Part shown: one piece after another, positions 11,640 to 21,059 of the stretch | Layout: the number at the start of each line of letters is the position of its first letter | Position numbering within the stretch: the stretch's first letter is position 1 | Assembly: GCA_014529385.2 (NCBI GenBank) | Contig: CM043969.1 | Location: 11,385,001-11,449,000, forward strand | Length of the DNA: 64,000 nucleotides | Direction of reading: 5' to 3' | DNA from: Adiantum capillus-veneris | Taxonomy: Eukaryota > Streptophyta > Polypodiopsida > Polypodiales > Pteridaceae | Notes under the pieces: generated by a model | What the model was told of the DNA's origin: nothing | The model's database searches: none | The model's input: the letters and a program-made list of their open reading frames with translations, nothing else | Translations under genes and position numbers: made by a program

Positions 11640-13731
11640 ACTTTGGCTCGACAAATGATGGGAATTGATTCTGATATCGATACAACCAGACGTACATTAT
11701 TGCAACATATCATCAAACCAAAGGAGTTGGTGGAGTTATCGGACGATCCATCCAATGTTAGAATTGCCAAAATTCTGCGTCAAAAATACTTCAGTGAGTT
11801 AAAAAGTATTGTGTCACCTTAGGAAATGATGGAGGTGTGTGACAGTGCAAGAATAAGTTTCAAAGCTTATGAAGCTTTGTATAAAATTGTAACAATAGGA
11901 CACATAGCAAAAGGTCTTTTCAGATTGCTACCAACACCTTACAGTGTTAGCATTGCCAAATGATGTGCCAACAATGATGTTGCAAGTTTGTTAGGTGGAT
12001 TTCAATGTGTCAAGGACGTCATGACATTAGAAGATGGAAAATCCTTTCGCTACAACGAGTTCAACAATGTGTATGTCGACTTGTTGAAACTCCAGGAGTC
12101 AATGATCAGATTTTACGGGTTGACACAAGAAGAGTGTGGTGGCAAAGTAATTTTTGTTATGAAACTAGATGAGTGTCAGATTGTTAAAGGTCAGCGGCTC
12201 GAAAGGGTAAGCGTTACAATGATGAACAGGGCCTTGGTAGGTGTCGATGTTGAGATAAATGACAATGAGAAGGGAAAAACGTGTTTAGGTGTTCAATCAG
12301 AGAAGAATATCTGGTGGTTGGATGCTTTTCATCTCCCAAAAGAAACACATGAGTCCTTGAAGTGGTATTTCAATCATACGCCAATTGTTGACATCATTCG
12401 GCAACAACAAGAAGGACAAAGATTGCAGGTTTCAGACTTGGGTTCGTTCCAAGTTGAGTGGCATTTGGCCGGAGATTTGAAAACTCTTAAGTGCATGTTA
12501 GGTTGCAAACATGGTGCAATGACACTCTTTCCATGCTTTTATTGCTGCCATAGTAAAGTGTCCATGGGAACCGAGAGCAAGGTTGTCAAAGTCAGCAAAT
12601 CAAAGAGCGGTAAGGGAAAGAGTGGGAAAGTTGCAACCAACTCTGTGAAAGGTGTGTCTAATACACAAACAATAAGTAAATCACTAAAACAGTGGTTCCA
12701 AGGTATTCTTAGTTGTGATCAAAGTGTACCCCCTAATTGAGACATGGATGATCCCAATTGGGATCCTATTTTACCAATTCCACTAATTAATGTGCATGTT
12801 TGCACCCTTCATGCTCGTCTGCGAATTCTTGACAAGTTACTAATGTTACATATCAATTATGCTTGGAACATGGAGCCTGCAAAAAGAAGAGAAGAGTGTA
12901 TAAAGGAACTTGAGTCTATTTTATCAAGTGTTGGTCTACATGGTGGTGCAGTTGAGCTATTCAAAGACAAAAAGACATCTGGTAGTACACAAGATAGACC
13001 CAATAAAATATGTATGGGTGGTAGCAAAGCTCGACATTTGCTATCAGATTATTCGGCTTCTCAAAGTCAAACTGAGTTTCAATTGTGGAAAAAAGTGTGT
13101 GACATTACCACATAAAAAGGGAACGAAGCTGCTCTTGGAATTAAGCGTGCTCGTGTGTGGCAATCTGTCGATGATATATTTTCGTCTACTTGAAAAAGCA
13201 AAGCTGACTTCTGATGAGATATCCACTTTGAAGTTTGTGATCAACAGCTTCACTTCGCAAATGGTCGATGCTTGGGGAGAAACACACATAACACATTACA
13301 TGGTAAGTTTTGTTTTGTCTTTACAATCAGCGTTACAATATCATTGAACAAAAGCTTGTATTTTTCAGCATATTCTTTTTGCACATAGTGCATTTTTTCT
13401 CGACACTTTTGGTTCTTTGGGCATCTAGAGTAGCCAAGGAATGGAGCGCTCACACTATCAAGCAAAAGCGGTGTATTTTAAGAATACACGTCATGGAGGT
13501 GGAAAAAAAAAAAGCAATGCGTTACATGTAATGTTCAATTGGTTTTACAGAGTTTTGGCAGGGAGACAGAGAAAAAAGCCAAGAGTACAAAGGATTTTGA
13601 AATGCAGAATAGAAAAAGTTATTAACATTAGGCGATCAAATTCATACCATGCTTCAATAGCAAAAGATCGCTTCCGTCTATGGTTGGCAACAAGGAGAAG
13701 AGATGGCAGACGTTGGGTGCAAAATGAATAA
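11640..13731 (+). pseudogene. Transposon gene B: decayed DDE-like transposase
   Basis: One frame covers most of 11640-13115, interrupted by stops at 11820, 11961, 12738 and 13113. It shifts frame near 13160-13190, crosses an intron and ends at 13731 after one more stop (13426). Candidate catalytic sites are Asp in M-K-L-D-E-C (12168) and Asp in A-G-D-L-K-T (12474), the latter followed by a C-F-Y-C-C pair. C-T-L-H-A-R-L-R-I-L-D follows at 12802. The last part has T-H-Y-M-H-I-L-x-x-H and Q-G-M-E-R-S-H-Y with N-T-R-H-G-G. From memory, this set resembles large uncharacterised transposase-like proteins of cnidarians rather than hAT, Mutator, CACTA or Harbinger. A fragment with the same end exists at 36465-36720. 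Confidence 0.78.
13303..13368 (+). other. Spliceosomal intron in gene B
   Basis: GTAAGTTTTG to TTTTTCAG, 66 bases, splits the T-H-Y-M / H-I-L motif. Removing it joins two coding blocks. The related fragment at 36465 starts at the same codon right after a matching acceptor (gggcag), so the intron position is conserved between copies. Confidence 0.85.
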
Positions 13732-13892
13732 ATTTTTGATCACCAAAAGAATTTGTTGTAACCTCGGATTTTGATGTTAATCAATTGTCGACACTTAGTT
13801 TTTGACCCGTGTGTGAATTCTCTTTCAATTATGAGTTTATTTAGATTTTTAATCATTTTTTAAGTTTTTAATTTTTTAAAGATTTTTGGGCC

Positions 13893-13900
13893 TATTTAAG
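13893..13900 (+). promoter_or_regulatory. TATA-like box for the H3-fold gene
   Basis: TATTTAAG lies about 120 bases before ATG 14020. It is a weak match; spacing is comparable to the clear TATATAAA box, about 90 bases before the start codon, of the second H3-like gene at 37123. Confidence 0.4.
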
Positions 13901-14019
13901 TCAAAACTCACTTTTTAAAGTTCATTTCTCATTCGCACGTTCTAGAAGATCCACTCGAGCCAAAGCGAGCACACACTCATATCTTGATCACGATAGAACC
14001 TACTCAAGAGAAAATCAGT

Positions 14020-15324
14020 ATGCACGTCGATGACACCACCGCCACTCACAACACAACAGATTCAGCGCCCGCACTTGATACACAATCCCTAGCTTCAAAT
14101 CCAACATCACAACCATCTCCAAATGCCACACAACCTCCTCAACCATCTCATGCACAAGAAGAAACCACTACCACATCCCAATCCCAACCCGCACCGCATA
14201 CACAGCCCACATCTTCAGATCCAACGCCAGAAGCCCATCTAGATAACATGCAACCTCCCCAACCATCTGCTTCACACGAGGAAACCATTGCCACATCGAA
14301 TCCCGCGCCGCAATCGCATGACGATAACCCAACACCACAACCAGTCACAGAGCCCATCCAACCCCCAAACCCTTCTATTCCAGATGATCAAACTACCATG
14401 TGCCAAATTTTTGGGGATCTTCCACCGTTACATCAAGCCCACCGCACAGCTTTGCCGGATCCTCCACCAATCTCTGAGATCAACCCTGAGCCACTACAAA
14501 ATGAGCAGGTTCCACCTGTTGTTCGTACACCTGTTGCTCAAGCAACCTCGCAAACTCCACCAATAAAGATGCGTTTCAAACAGTGCGCAAAAAGAAAAAC
14601 ACCAGAGAAGGATAGACGGGCTGCCAAGAAAAGAAAGGAAGAGGCACGCCAGGAAAAAGAAAGAGCCGCCAAAGAAGCTGAGAGCAGAGAAAAGGAAGAA
14701 GCAAGAAGACGAGAGGTGGAAGAATGGGAGAGAGCCGAGGCTGAGAGAGCTCATTTGGAAAACCTTCAAGCACGGGCCGAAGCAGAGAGAAGAGCAGTTG
14801 AAGAGAGAGCCACAGCAACACAACAGGCACAGGCTGGCAGCTCTCGGCCACTCAAAGGACCTCAGAGAGCTAAGAAATGTCCAAAGAGAAAGAAGGACAA
14901 TCTCACAGTTGAAGAGCAACAAACTCAAGCAGAGAGGAGAGAAAAGTTTAGAAATGACCCTCCTCAATGGGCCAGACTACCAGCTCCCCCTCCACCACCT
15001 GTGGCACAGAAGAAGAGAAGATGGAAGCCAGGAACGGTGGCCTTGAGGGAAATTAGAAAGTATCAAAAATCTACTGATCCAATCATACCAAAAGAATCTT
15101 TTTCGCGTGTTGTTAGAGAAATTATGGAAGAGTGTAGTGACTCTGTCACTCGACTCCAAGGCAGAGCACTCTTGGCACTACAGGATGCGGCGGAAGACAT
15201 TTTGGTGCAGCTCTTCAAGGACGGCGTGTCCTGTATGGTGCATGCCAAGAGAGTCACCCTCAAAGTGACGGACTTAGCATTAGCAATTAGATTGAGAGAT
15301 GAGGCCTGTTTATATAAGAACTAG
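14020..15324 (+). CDS. Transposon-encoded histone H3-like protein with long tail
   Basis: From ATG 14020 the frame codes 434 residues. Residues about 10-170 are rich in Pro, Thr, Gln and Ser. Residues about 185-300 are highly charged (Lys/Arg/Glu/Ala) and predicted helical. Residues about 336-430 are a histone H3 fold: G-T-V-A-L-R-E-I-R-K-Y-Q-K-S-T (alpha-N), A-L-Q-D-A-A-E-D-I-L-V (alpha-2) and H-A-K-R-V-T-L (loop 2), then alpha-3. The Cys, His and Asp corresponding to H3 Cys110, His113 and Asp123 at the H3-H3 interface are present. Loop 1 is one residue longer than in canonical H3, and A-A-E-D and R-V-T-L resemble plant centromeric H3. Canonical H3 is about 136 residues, so the tail is enlarged. 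The frame is uninterrupted although the neighbouring transposase is broken. Its role (nucleosome incorporation, targeting or escape from silencing) is unknown. Confidence 0.88.
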   Translation: MHVDDTTATHNTTDSAPALDTQSLASNPTSQPSPNATQPPQPSHAQEETTTTSQSQPAPHTQPTSSDPTPEAHLDNMQPPQPSASHEETIATSNPAPQSHDDNPTPQPVTEPIQPPNPSIPDDQTTMCQIFGDLPPLHQAHRTALPDPPPISEINPEPLQNEQVPPVVRTPVAQATSQTPPIKMRFKQCAKRKTPEKDRRAAKKRKEEARQEKERAAKEAESREKEEARRREVEEWERAEAERAHLENLQARAEAERRAVEERATATQQAQAGSSRPLKGPQRAKKCPKRKKDNLTVEEQQTQAERREKFRNDPPQWARLPAPPPPPVAQKKRRWKPGTVALREIRKYQKSTDPIIPKESFSRVVREIMEECSDSVTRLQGRALLALQDAAEDILVQLFKDGVSCMVHAKRVTLKVTDLALAIRLRDEACLYKN

Positions 15325-15537
15325 TTTATCCCATGTAACCTTTTTATCACATTTGTGGCTCTACTGAGAGTTTGTAATCTTTTGAATCAATACCAATGAT
15401 CAGATTTTGTATCAGTGTCTTGAGTAATTTTAAACTATGTTTTGAGAACTTCAACAATTTTAAGTTGTTATTTGTTAACTGTTCATTTTGACAAATGCTC
15501 AACAGTGGATTTTTTTTTTTGAAAGCTGCCAAAACAA

Positions 15538-15775
15538 TGTTCCAAACCATGCAGAATGGTGCTAAAACACCTCCAAGGAGGTGTACTAGCATGGAAGTGA
15601 AATTTTTTTTAAAAGAAAAAAGCCCTGTGCACCACGGCGCGCATAGAGCTGTTTTGACCTCAGTGTTCCAAACCATGCAGAATGGTGCTAAAACACCTCC
15701 AAGGAGGTGTACTAGCATGAAAGTGAAAAAAAAATTTAAAAAAAAGCCCTGTGCGCCACGGCGCGCACATGGCTT
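15538..15775 (+). repeat. Two-copy ~125-bp direct repeat
   Basis: 'tgttccaaaccatgcagaat' through 'ctccaaggaggtgtactagc' and an A-rich run to 'gccctgtgc.ccacggcgcgca' occurs at 15538-15655 and again at 15664-15770. The GC-rich core stands out in an AT-rich region. Confidence 0.92.
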
Positions 15776-15802
15776 TTTTTTTTTTCACTTTCATGCTAGT
15801 AC
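15709..15802. repeat. Perfect 26-bp inverted repeat with GC-rich nested stem
   Basis: Positions 15709-15734 are the exact inverse complement of 15777-15802. The loop contains a second stem (TGTGCGC / GCGCACA). It sits between two convergent genes, so it may shape 3' ends of both transcripts or give double-stranded RNA. It could also be the trace of a small inserted element. Confidence 0.9.
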
Positions 15803-16027
15803 AGCTGTATACACCCCTCTACACCCCTCCTACTGCTCAAAAAAACTCAAAAATGAATAAAAATGGAAAAATATATGTAGACATTGCCTGCACAATACCA
15901 GTACACCAGAGGCGATAGAACACTTCAAAAAACAAAACTTTTTTTATTACAAGAGATATTACATCATGGTTTATGCATTTCTTGACGGATTACATCGGTA
16001 GGAATTGCAAGAGGGGCTGAATCGACA

Positions 16028-17474
16028 TCAAATGTCTTTACAAATTTGGTATGGGTTTGTAATTCCTTGACCTAAGCTTAAAGTACAGTGGGAAAGGATG
16101 GATCCAGAGTGCTTGCCTGTAAATGCATACAAAGCAGCCTCTCTATCGACCAATATACATTTATGGGCATTTAAAGTGAGAGAGTCTTCAGCAAGGATGG
16201 CACTCAAAGCTTTGCACTTGAGGAGCTCCGCTGTACCATGCTTGGAGAAGCCCGTGTATACAACTCTAATAATTGAGGGGCCCAAGTGGCTCAGGTAGTG
16301 CCACAAAGAGCTATCTCTGCCTGTAGGGTTGCTGCGGGAACCACCAGCTCGCATTGCAAATTTATCAACATGATATGCAGTCTGCAAAACAATTTATAAA
16401 TTTAAACTCTTGTTGTAATGAATTATACACAAATAATCAAGTTATAATAAGTTTACCTCTGTCTCTTCATCCATCTCTTCAAGTGATTTTTTGGTAAGGT
16501 CGATGCTAGAGCGATCATCTTTTCCCGTAGAGATCAAAGGTTTGTGCGGTTGAAAAGCACTCTCAGGAACGCTTTCATAGAAAGAGGCACACGATTTGAT
16601 CTCTACAAGTGTTGAAGCGACGGTCTGCACCAATGTTTGTTCATTCTTAGTGGGAAAGAATGAGAGGCCGTCTAAAATACTTTGATCTTCAAAGTCAATT
16701 TCAAATTCTATCTTCTCTTGCTTTCCACTAGGATCCTTCATCCCTGCATAGATAGCTAGCACAAAGAGAGACTCGTCTTCTCTAAGTCCCAATGTTTTGG
16801 AAATGTCATCAAGAAATAGGAAGTGGATGACCATCGACGACCACTGCATGGAGAGAAAGAATTTGTAGCTCCGGCACTTCTTCCAACACGTCATCTCCCC
16901 AAATCATTCTATCATCCTTCTCAATTGTATTGGGCTCTTGTAATAGGACAAGTGCCATTGATGCCTCCGCCTGCTCATCCACCTCCTCGATAACTTCATT
17001 TGACTCCTCAACAAGAGTCACCGCTGGTTTCTTATTGGATTTTTCTTTTGATTTTCCCTTGTCAGTACCTTCAAGCACAAGCAAAACTAAAACCATGTCC
17101 CATGAGATGAATTGAGTGCCGATGTTTCCCATGCCCAGGTCCATGAGGTCTTCCTCATCCTCTGTCCTGTAATCCCGATCAGTGAGACTTTTAGTGAATC
17201 GCAACAATTGATAGCGAAAGTTTTTTTCAGTGGCGTAGAGGTGCTTGAGGAACTCCACTGGCACCCATGCCATGTCAGATCCCTCAAAGACTATGGCATA
17301 TTCTTCGATGTGTTGTGCCATGTAGTCAAGGAAGCTCTGGAATGCTTCCCCATGAAGATTTTCTGTGGCTTGTATGTCGATGAAGCCTTCAAAGACATTA
17401 ATTAGATCGTGTGCTCGATCTGCAAGTCCTATCTTTTCCAATTGTGAGAGAAGTGCGTCACTAGCTGTGGCCAT
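16028..17474 (-). pseudogene. Transposon gene C: accessory protein, one frameshift
   Basis: The start is ATG 17474 (accATGGC), after a TATA box and a CT-rich leader. Exon 1 is 17474-16457, a 75-base GT-AG intron lies at 16456-16382, and exon 2 is 16381-16028. Exon 1 changes frame near 16831-16834. Dropping one base restores a 456-residue reading, which also matches the related gene at 51652, so a single-base insertion (or sequence error) is likely. The N-terminal third has an L-H-x-x-x-F-Q-x-x-x-x-Y motif followed by A-M-x-W-x-P-type sequence. The middle is acidic and has L-F-L-D-D near the frameshift. No known domain was recognised. It is conserved between two transposon copies, so it is probably part of the element's machinery. 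Confidence 0.75.
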
Positions 17475-17582
17475 GGTTTTTTTCGAGGAGAAAATAGATA
17501 GAGAGCAGACAGAGAGAGCTTGAGAGCAAAGAGTATGAGTTTTGTGAATGTTATAAAAGCTTTTAAAAACTTATAAAGTCAC

Positions 17583-17590
17583 TTATATAC
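17583..17590 (-). promoter_or_regulatory. TATA box of gene C
   Basis: On the minus strand GTATATAAGT lies about 110 bases before ATG 17474. A CT-rich leader follows it. Confidence 0.65.
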
Positions 17591-17787
17591 TGAAAGTCAC
17601 TTTTTAAAAAAATTTAAAAAAATTACAAAAATAACATAAAAGTATACTTTTACTTAATAAACGTGATTGGAAAGCACTTGCATTCCAAATCACTGAAATG
17701 GCATTTCACTCATAACGTTGGACATAAGATTTTACACAGAGATAAAATTCAAAACGCCAAAATCATTAATAGAATCATAATCTTTTA

Positions 17788-19066
17788 TCAATTACAAGAT
17801 TTTACAGAAATACATCGCGGAAATGTGATGTTCTCACATACAAAGCTCTTCTCTTTTCTAGAACGTATAACTTTATGGTTGATTACAAAGAGATATGGCT
17901 CTAACAAGGAATATCTAAGATTAAGATACTCGCGAAGATGACTGAGATGCCAATTGTTATTCACTAAGATGTCATGCACTGTATCATCATGGAGACATAT
18001 TTGCAGGTCAATGGATTCTCTAATTGCAACGTCAGAGTCTAGTGCTTCCCATTCTCCCTTCGTCAACTTCCATCTTCTGTATGGAAAAGCCATTGATAAG
18101 CTTTGCTTTGCGATATGGTATCTGAAGACCACATTCTCCGCAATTATAGACAACTTGATTCTATCTCCTTGATGGTTGACCACTTTCGTTTCCCATCCAG
18201 CTGCAAGAAAAGCAGATATTGCATCTCCCCCTTTGCAGGTCCACATTGTTGGTGTCCTGTGAACACTCTGCAAACAGAAAATATGTACAAACATATGAAG
18301 TGACATAAACGATGTCAAAGTTTCTTTATGAGAACCATAGGTGCACTTCATTGCTGCATGAACATCCATCTCGATTCTCCTTTTGGTTGCTGCTATTAAA
18401 GCACTATCTGGCTTAGGCCATTCGAAACTCTGCAAAGTTGGCAAGTTAACCGGAGAAAGATTGCCATACCCATTTCTTGTAGGTGTGATGTAAGTATGGT
18501 CGTAAAAAAAAAAGTTTTGTGATGCAAGCTCAGAGGAGGAACAACTAGCATAGAGCAACTTGCCAAGCTCAACATGGATGGCCTCAAAAGTTTCTGTGAA
18601 GGACTCTATTGGCTCCCACTCTACAAAATCGGATGGAAAGACATCTGTAAACATTACACAATCAAAGAAATCTTAAAACAACAAAGAAACTTACGCAGCA
18701 AAAATAGATAATCAAGAAAATCTAAGACTTTGACAGTGGTGTGAACTTACAATTTGCTGGAAACCTTGGTGGAGTCAACGCTGTCGTTAACTTTAGTTGT
18801 GAAGCCACATACACATGTTGAACCTTTGCAAGCCGCTTACCACTTTGGAGTTGTTTAAACTCCATTATTCTTCCCTTCCAATGGTGTTCCCGAGAAGCCA
18901 TGTGTCTCCTGGAGACCTTGTGTGCGCCTCTTGAGATGGGTTGCATTGTCAACCACATCAACCGTTTGAACTGTGTCATCACCCAGCACCCACTGTCATC
19001 TTGAACATTGCTGCATGACATGGAGTCAATAGCACTCCTGGGTCGTCGAGAACCTGATGATGACAT
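17788..19066 (-). CDS. Transposon gene D: unknown protein, spliced
   Basis: The proposed start is ATG 19066. Exon 1 is 19066-18751, the intron 18750-18645 (GTAAGTTC to TTTACAG, 106 bases) and exon 2 18644-17788. Exon lengths of 316 and 857 bases add to 391 codons with no stop inside, which supports the model. The product of about 390 residues starts Ser/Arg-rich. It has a basic stretch (S-R-R-H-M-A-S-R-E-H-H-W-K-G-R) in exon 1 and a mixed globular region in exon 2. No family or catalytic motif was recognised. It is transcribed inwards from the right end of the transposon, behind a long CT tract. No second copy was seen in the window. Confidence 0.65.
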
Positions 19067-19612
19067 GGAAAATAATGGCACAACCTGCACACAACACTTA
19101 CTGTTAATCGATGAACACCAATGAAAAATATGGACACAACTAACACACATCACTTACTACTATGATATAAAACTTGCAGGTTGGGAAAAGCTTGAGTGGA
19201 TACTCAAGCTTCAAAGAGAAAGAGAAATGGTAGATTTAAACAAAAGATATGCTGCAAAATCAGTTATAGATAGCAATGTGTAAGAAACTTACAGAGCAAT
19301 GGAAATCTTTACCTTGAGGAGAAAGTGCAAGCTTGAGGGGTAAGTTGCAATCTTGAGGAGCAAGCTGCACTCTTGAGAAGAATGCAGCAACCTTGAGAAG
19401 AATGTTGCAAGCTTGAGGGGGGAAAAGAGGTTCAAAACTCTGCTGCAGAGGTTTTTGGGAGGGAAAAGTGAAAGAGGGTAAGTGAGAGGAGAAGTGAGAG
19501 ATGGTACTGATAGAGAAGAGAGAGAAGAAGAGAGAGGAGAAGTGAGAGATGGGACAGTAGAGAGAGGAGATGTGAGAGATGGTACATTAGAGAGAGAAGT
19601 GATAGATGGTAC

Positions 19613-19614
<2 letters not shown>

Positions 19615-19694
<80 letters not shown>
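19615..19694. repeat. (GA)n microsatellite in gene D leader
   Basis: A pure GA run of 80 bases, CT on the gene D strand, between the gene and the right inverted repeat. It mirrors the CT-rich leader at the left end. Confidence 0.95.
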
Positions 19695-19697
<3 letters not shown>

Positions 19698-19946
19698 TTC
19701 ATCACGTTTTTGAAGAGACCATATATTAAGAGAGTGGGAAAAACAAATTGACAGCCTCTAGAGAGAGAAAAGATTGGTTTTCACCCCAATATTTTAGAAA
19801 AAGGCTCTATTTTTATCATTTATAAGAGTTTCTCTCTTTATATTTTATGAAAGAGTACAAGTTTGACCAAACCTGCCACACCCACCATTTTTGTCCACAT
19901 GGAATCCACCCATTAGCCTAGCCCCTAACCCCATTTTTAATCCCAT

Positions 19947-19988
19947 GGCAAATAAAGAGACCCCCCTACACCCCATTCCCTTCCTAAT
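19947..19988 (-). repeat. Right terminal inverted repeat
   Basis: Inverse complement of 10098-10139 with five mismatches, ending CTTCCTAAT. Internal region 2 of the LTR element resumes within 3 bases. Confidence 0.92.
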
Positions 19989-20663
19989 GACCCCAAACCC
20001 CCAATTCCACCCCCAATTTCACTAATTTCATGCTAATCCTTACTAATTTTGCTTCGTTTTCATGCTAATTTTACTAATTTCATTCTAATTTTTAGTAATT
20101 TTGACTAACCTTGCTAACCTAACCACTAACTATTGAAGTGTAAAGTATGTTAAATCCCCTTGTAAGAGGTGGAATCATCACTCTACTCAAGTTAATTGGG
20201 CTAATTTATGCCTAATTTGATGTTTGAGTGTTTGATTTTTTTGACCTACAATGGTCAATTTTAGAGCCGATTTGATGGTGCACACACTTGTGTGCGCAAT
20301 GATGCGTCTTCGCATGGAGCAAAGGAATACCTTGGAGTGTGATTACAATGTAAGTGCACTCACTTGCTCATGTCAATTCTTGATTGATTAATGTGGTTCA
20401 TTGGGTGCTAAGTATTTGCTAAAATTAGGTGTGTAACTCAATTGACCTACACTTTGCACCTAATTTGAGTCACTTGGAATGAAATTAATGGTCAAATTTT
20501 GACTAATGAACTTTATGTGTATCAAAATAATGCGTAATTCTCATCAAGAATTCATGTGTGTGCATAAAAATTATTGTGTGTGTAATGCACCAAAGAAGGA
20601 AAAAATTGTCATCTTGAAGCACACACCTAAAAATATACCCTTAAAAGCGTGCACACAATCCTT
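19989..20663 (+). mobile_element. Internal region 2, right part
   Basis: Matches internal region 1 (about 4668-5395) with few changes, from 'ccaaacccccaattcc' to 'acacaatcctt'. It then breaks off into unrelated DNA, so the second internal region is truncated. Confidence 0.9.
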
Positions 20664-21039
20664 TCACATTTTTACAAGCCCCATACAAATCTCTTGATGA
20701 GTTATTGGCACCTCTAATCATCCACTCATGGTCTGTGTTTATCAGCCACTTGCCCTTCATGTAAAGACTCTTGGACATAAGATTAATTTCAAAGCCATGA
20801 GCTATCAATGCAACATATGGCACCTCAAGATCACCCACCTTGACTAAATTTGTTGTTGTAGCTCTTCCCCAATGACTTTTGAAGTAGCGGCTTTCATGGG
20901 AGGCTTCATCTTCTTCTTCATCATCCACAAGTCTAGCATGCATATCTCTTTGAGAAGACTGGTAGCATCCTACCACACTATCATTGCAATCACTCTCTTG
21001 GACATGTATCCCATGTGCCTTCAGTGACTCCCCCTTCAC
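20664..21039 (-). pseudogene. Retropepsin-like fragment of a gypsy element
   Basis: The reverse frame has V-G-D-L-E-V-P, then A-L-I-A-H-G-F-E-I-N-L-M-S and D-L-Y-G-A-C. This is the layout of an aspartic protease from gypsy elements, but the catalytic D-[ST]-G is replaced by A-H-G-F. It is cut at 20663 by the join to the LTR element. RT and integrase do not follow, so it is a dead fragment. Confidence 0.6.
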
Positions 21040-21059
21040 CCTAAGATTATGGAGGAATT

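Larger units (their letters stand above)
15325..16027. other. Convergent 3' region between H3-like gene and gene C
   Basis: Holds the 3' ends of two convergent genes, a direct duplication (15538-15775) and a large hairpin (15709-15802). No further coding sequence is seen. Confidence 0.7.
10098..19988 (+). mobile_element. Complete 9.9-kb DNA transposon carrying a histone H3-like gene (copy 1)
   Basis: The ends are inverted repeats of about 42 bp with five mismatches, both starting ATTAGGAAG. The boundaries are fixed by comparison with the uninterrupted paralogous sequence in internal region 1. The flanks read 'tac' (10095-10097) and 'gac' (19989-19991), a probable 3-bp target duplication with one change. 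Inside are plus-strand genes A (10916-11569), B (transposase, about 11640-13731) and the H3-fold gene (14020-15324), then minus-strand genes C (16028-17474) and D (17788-19066). Both ends have CT/GA-rich leaders transcribed inwards. Gene B is broken and C has one frameshift, so this copy is probably not autonomous now. I could not assign it to a named superfamily. Confidence 0.9.

Noticed and set aside
14494..14967. Long reverse-strand frame opposite the H3-like gene's charged tail
   Set aside because: It is the complement of Lys/Glu-rich codons and gives a Leu/Ser/Phe-rich sequence without motifs. The plus strand has the histone fold.
19289..19705. Ser/Leu-repeat frame near the right transposon end
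   Set aside because: Translation of the (GA)n microsatellite and CT-rich leader.
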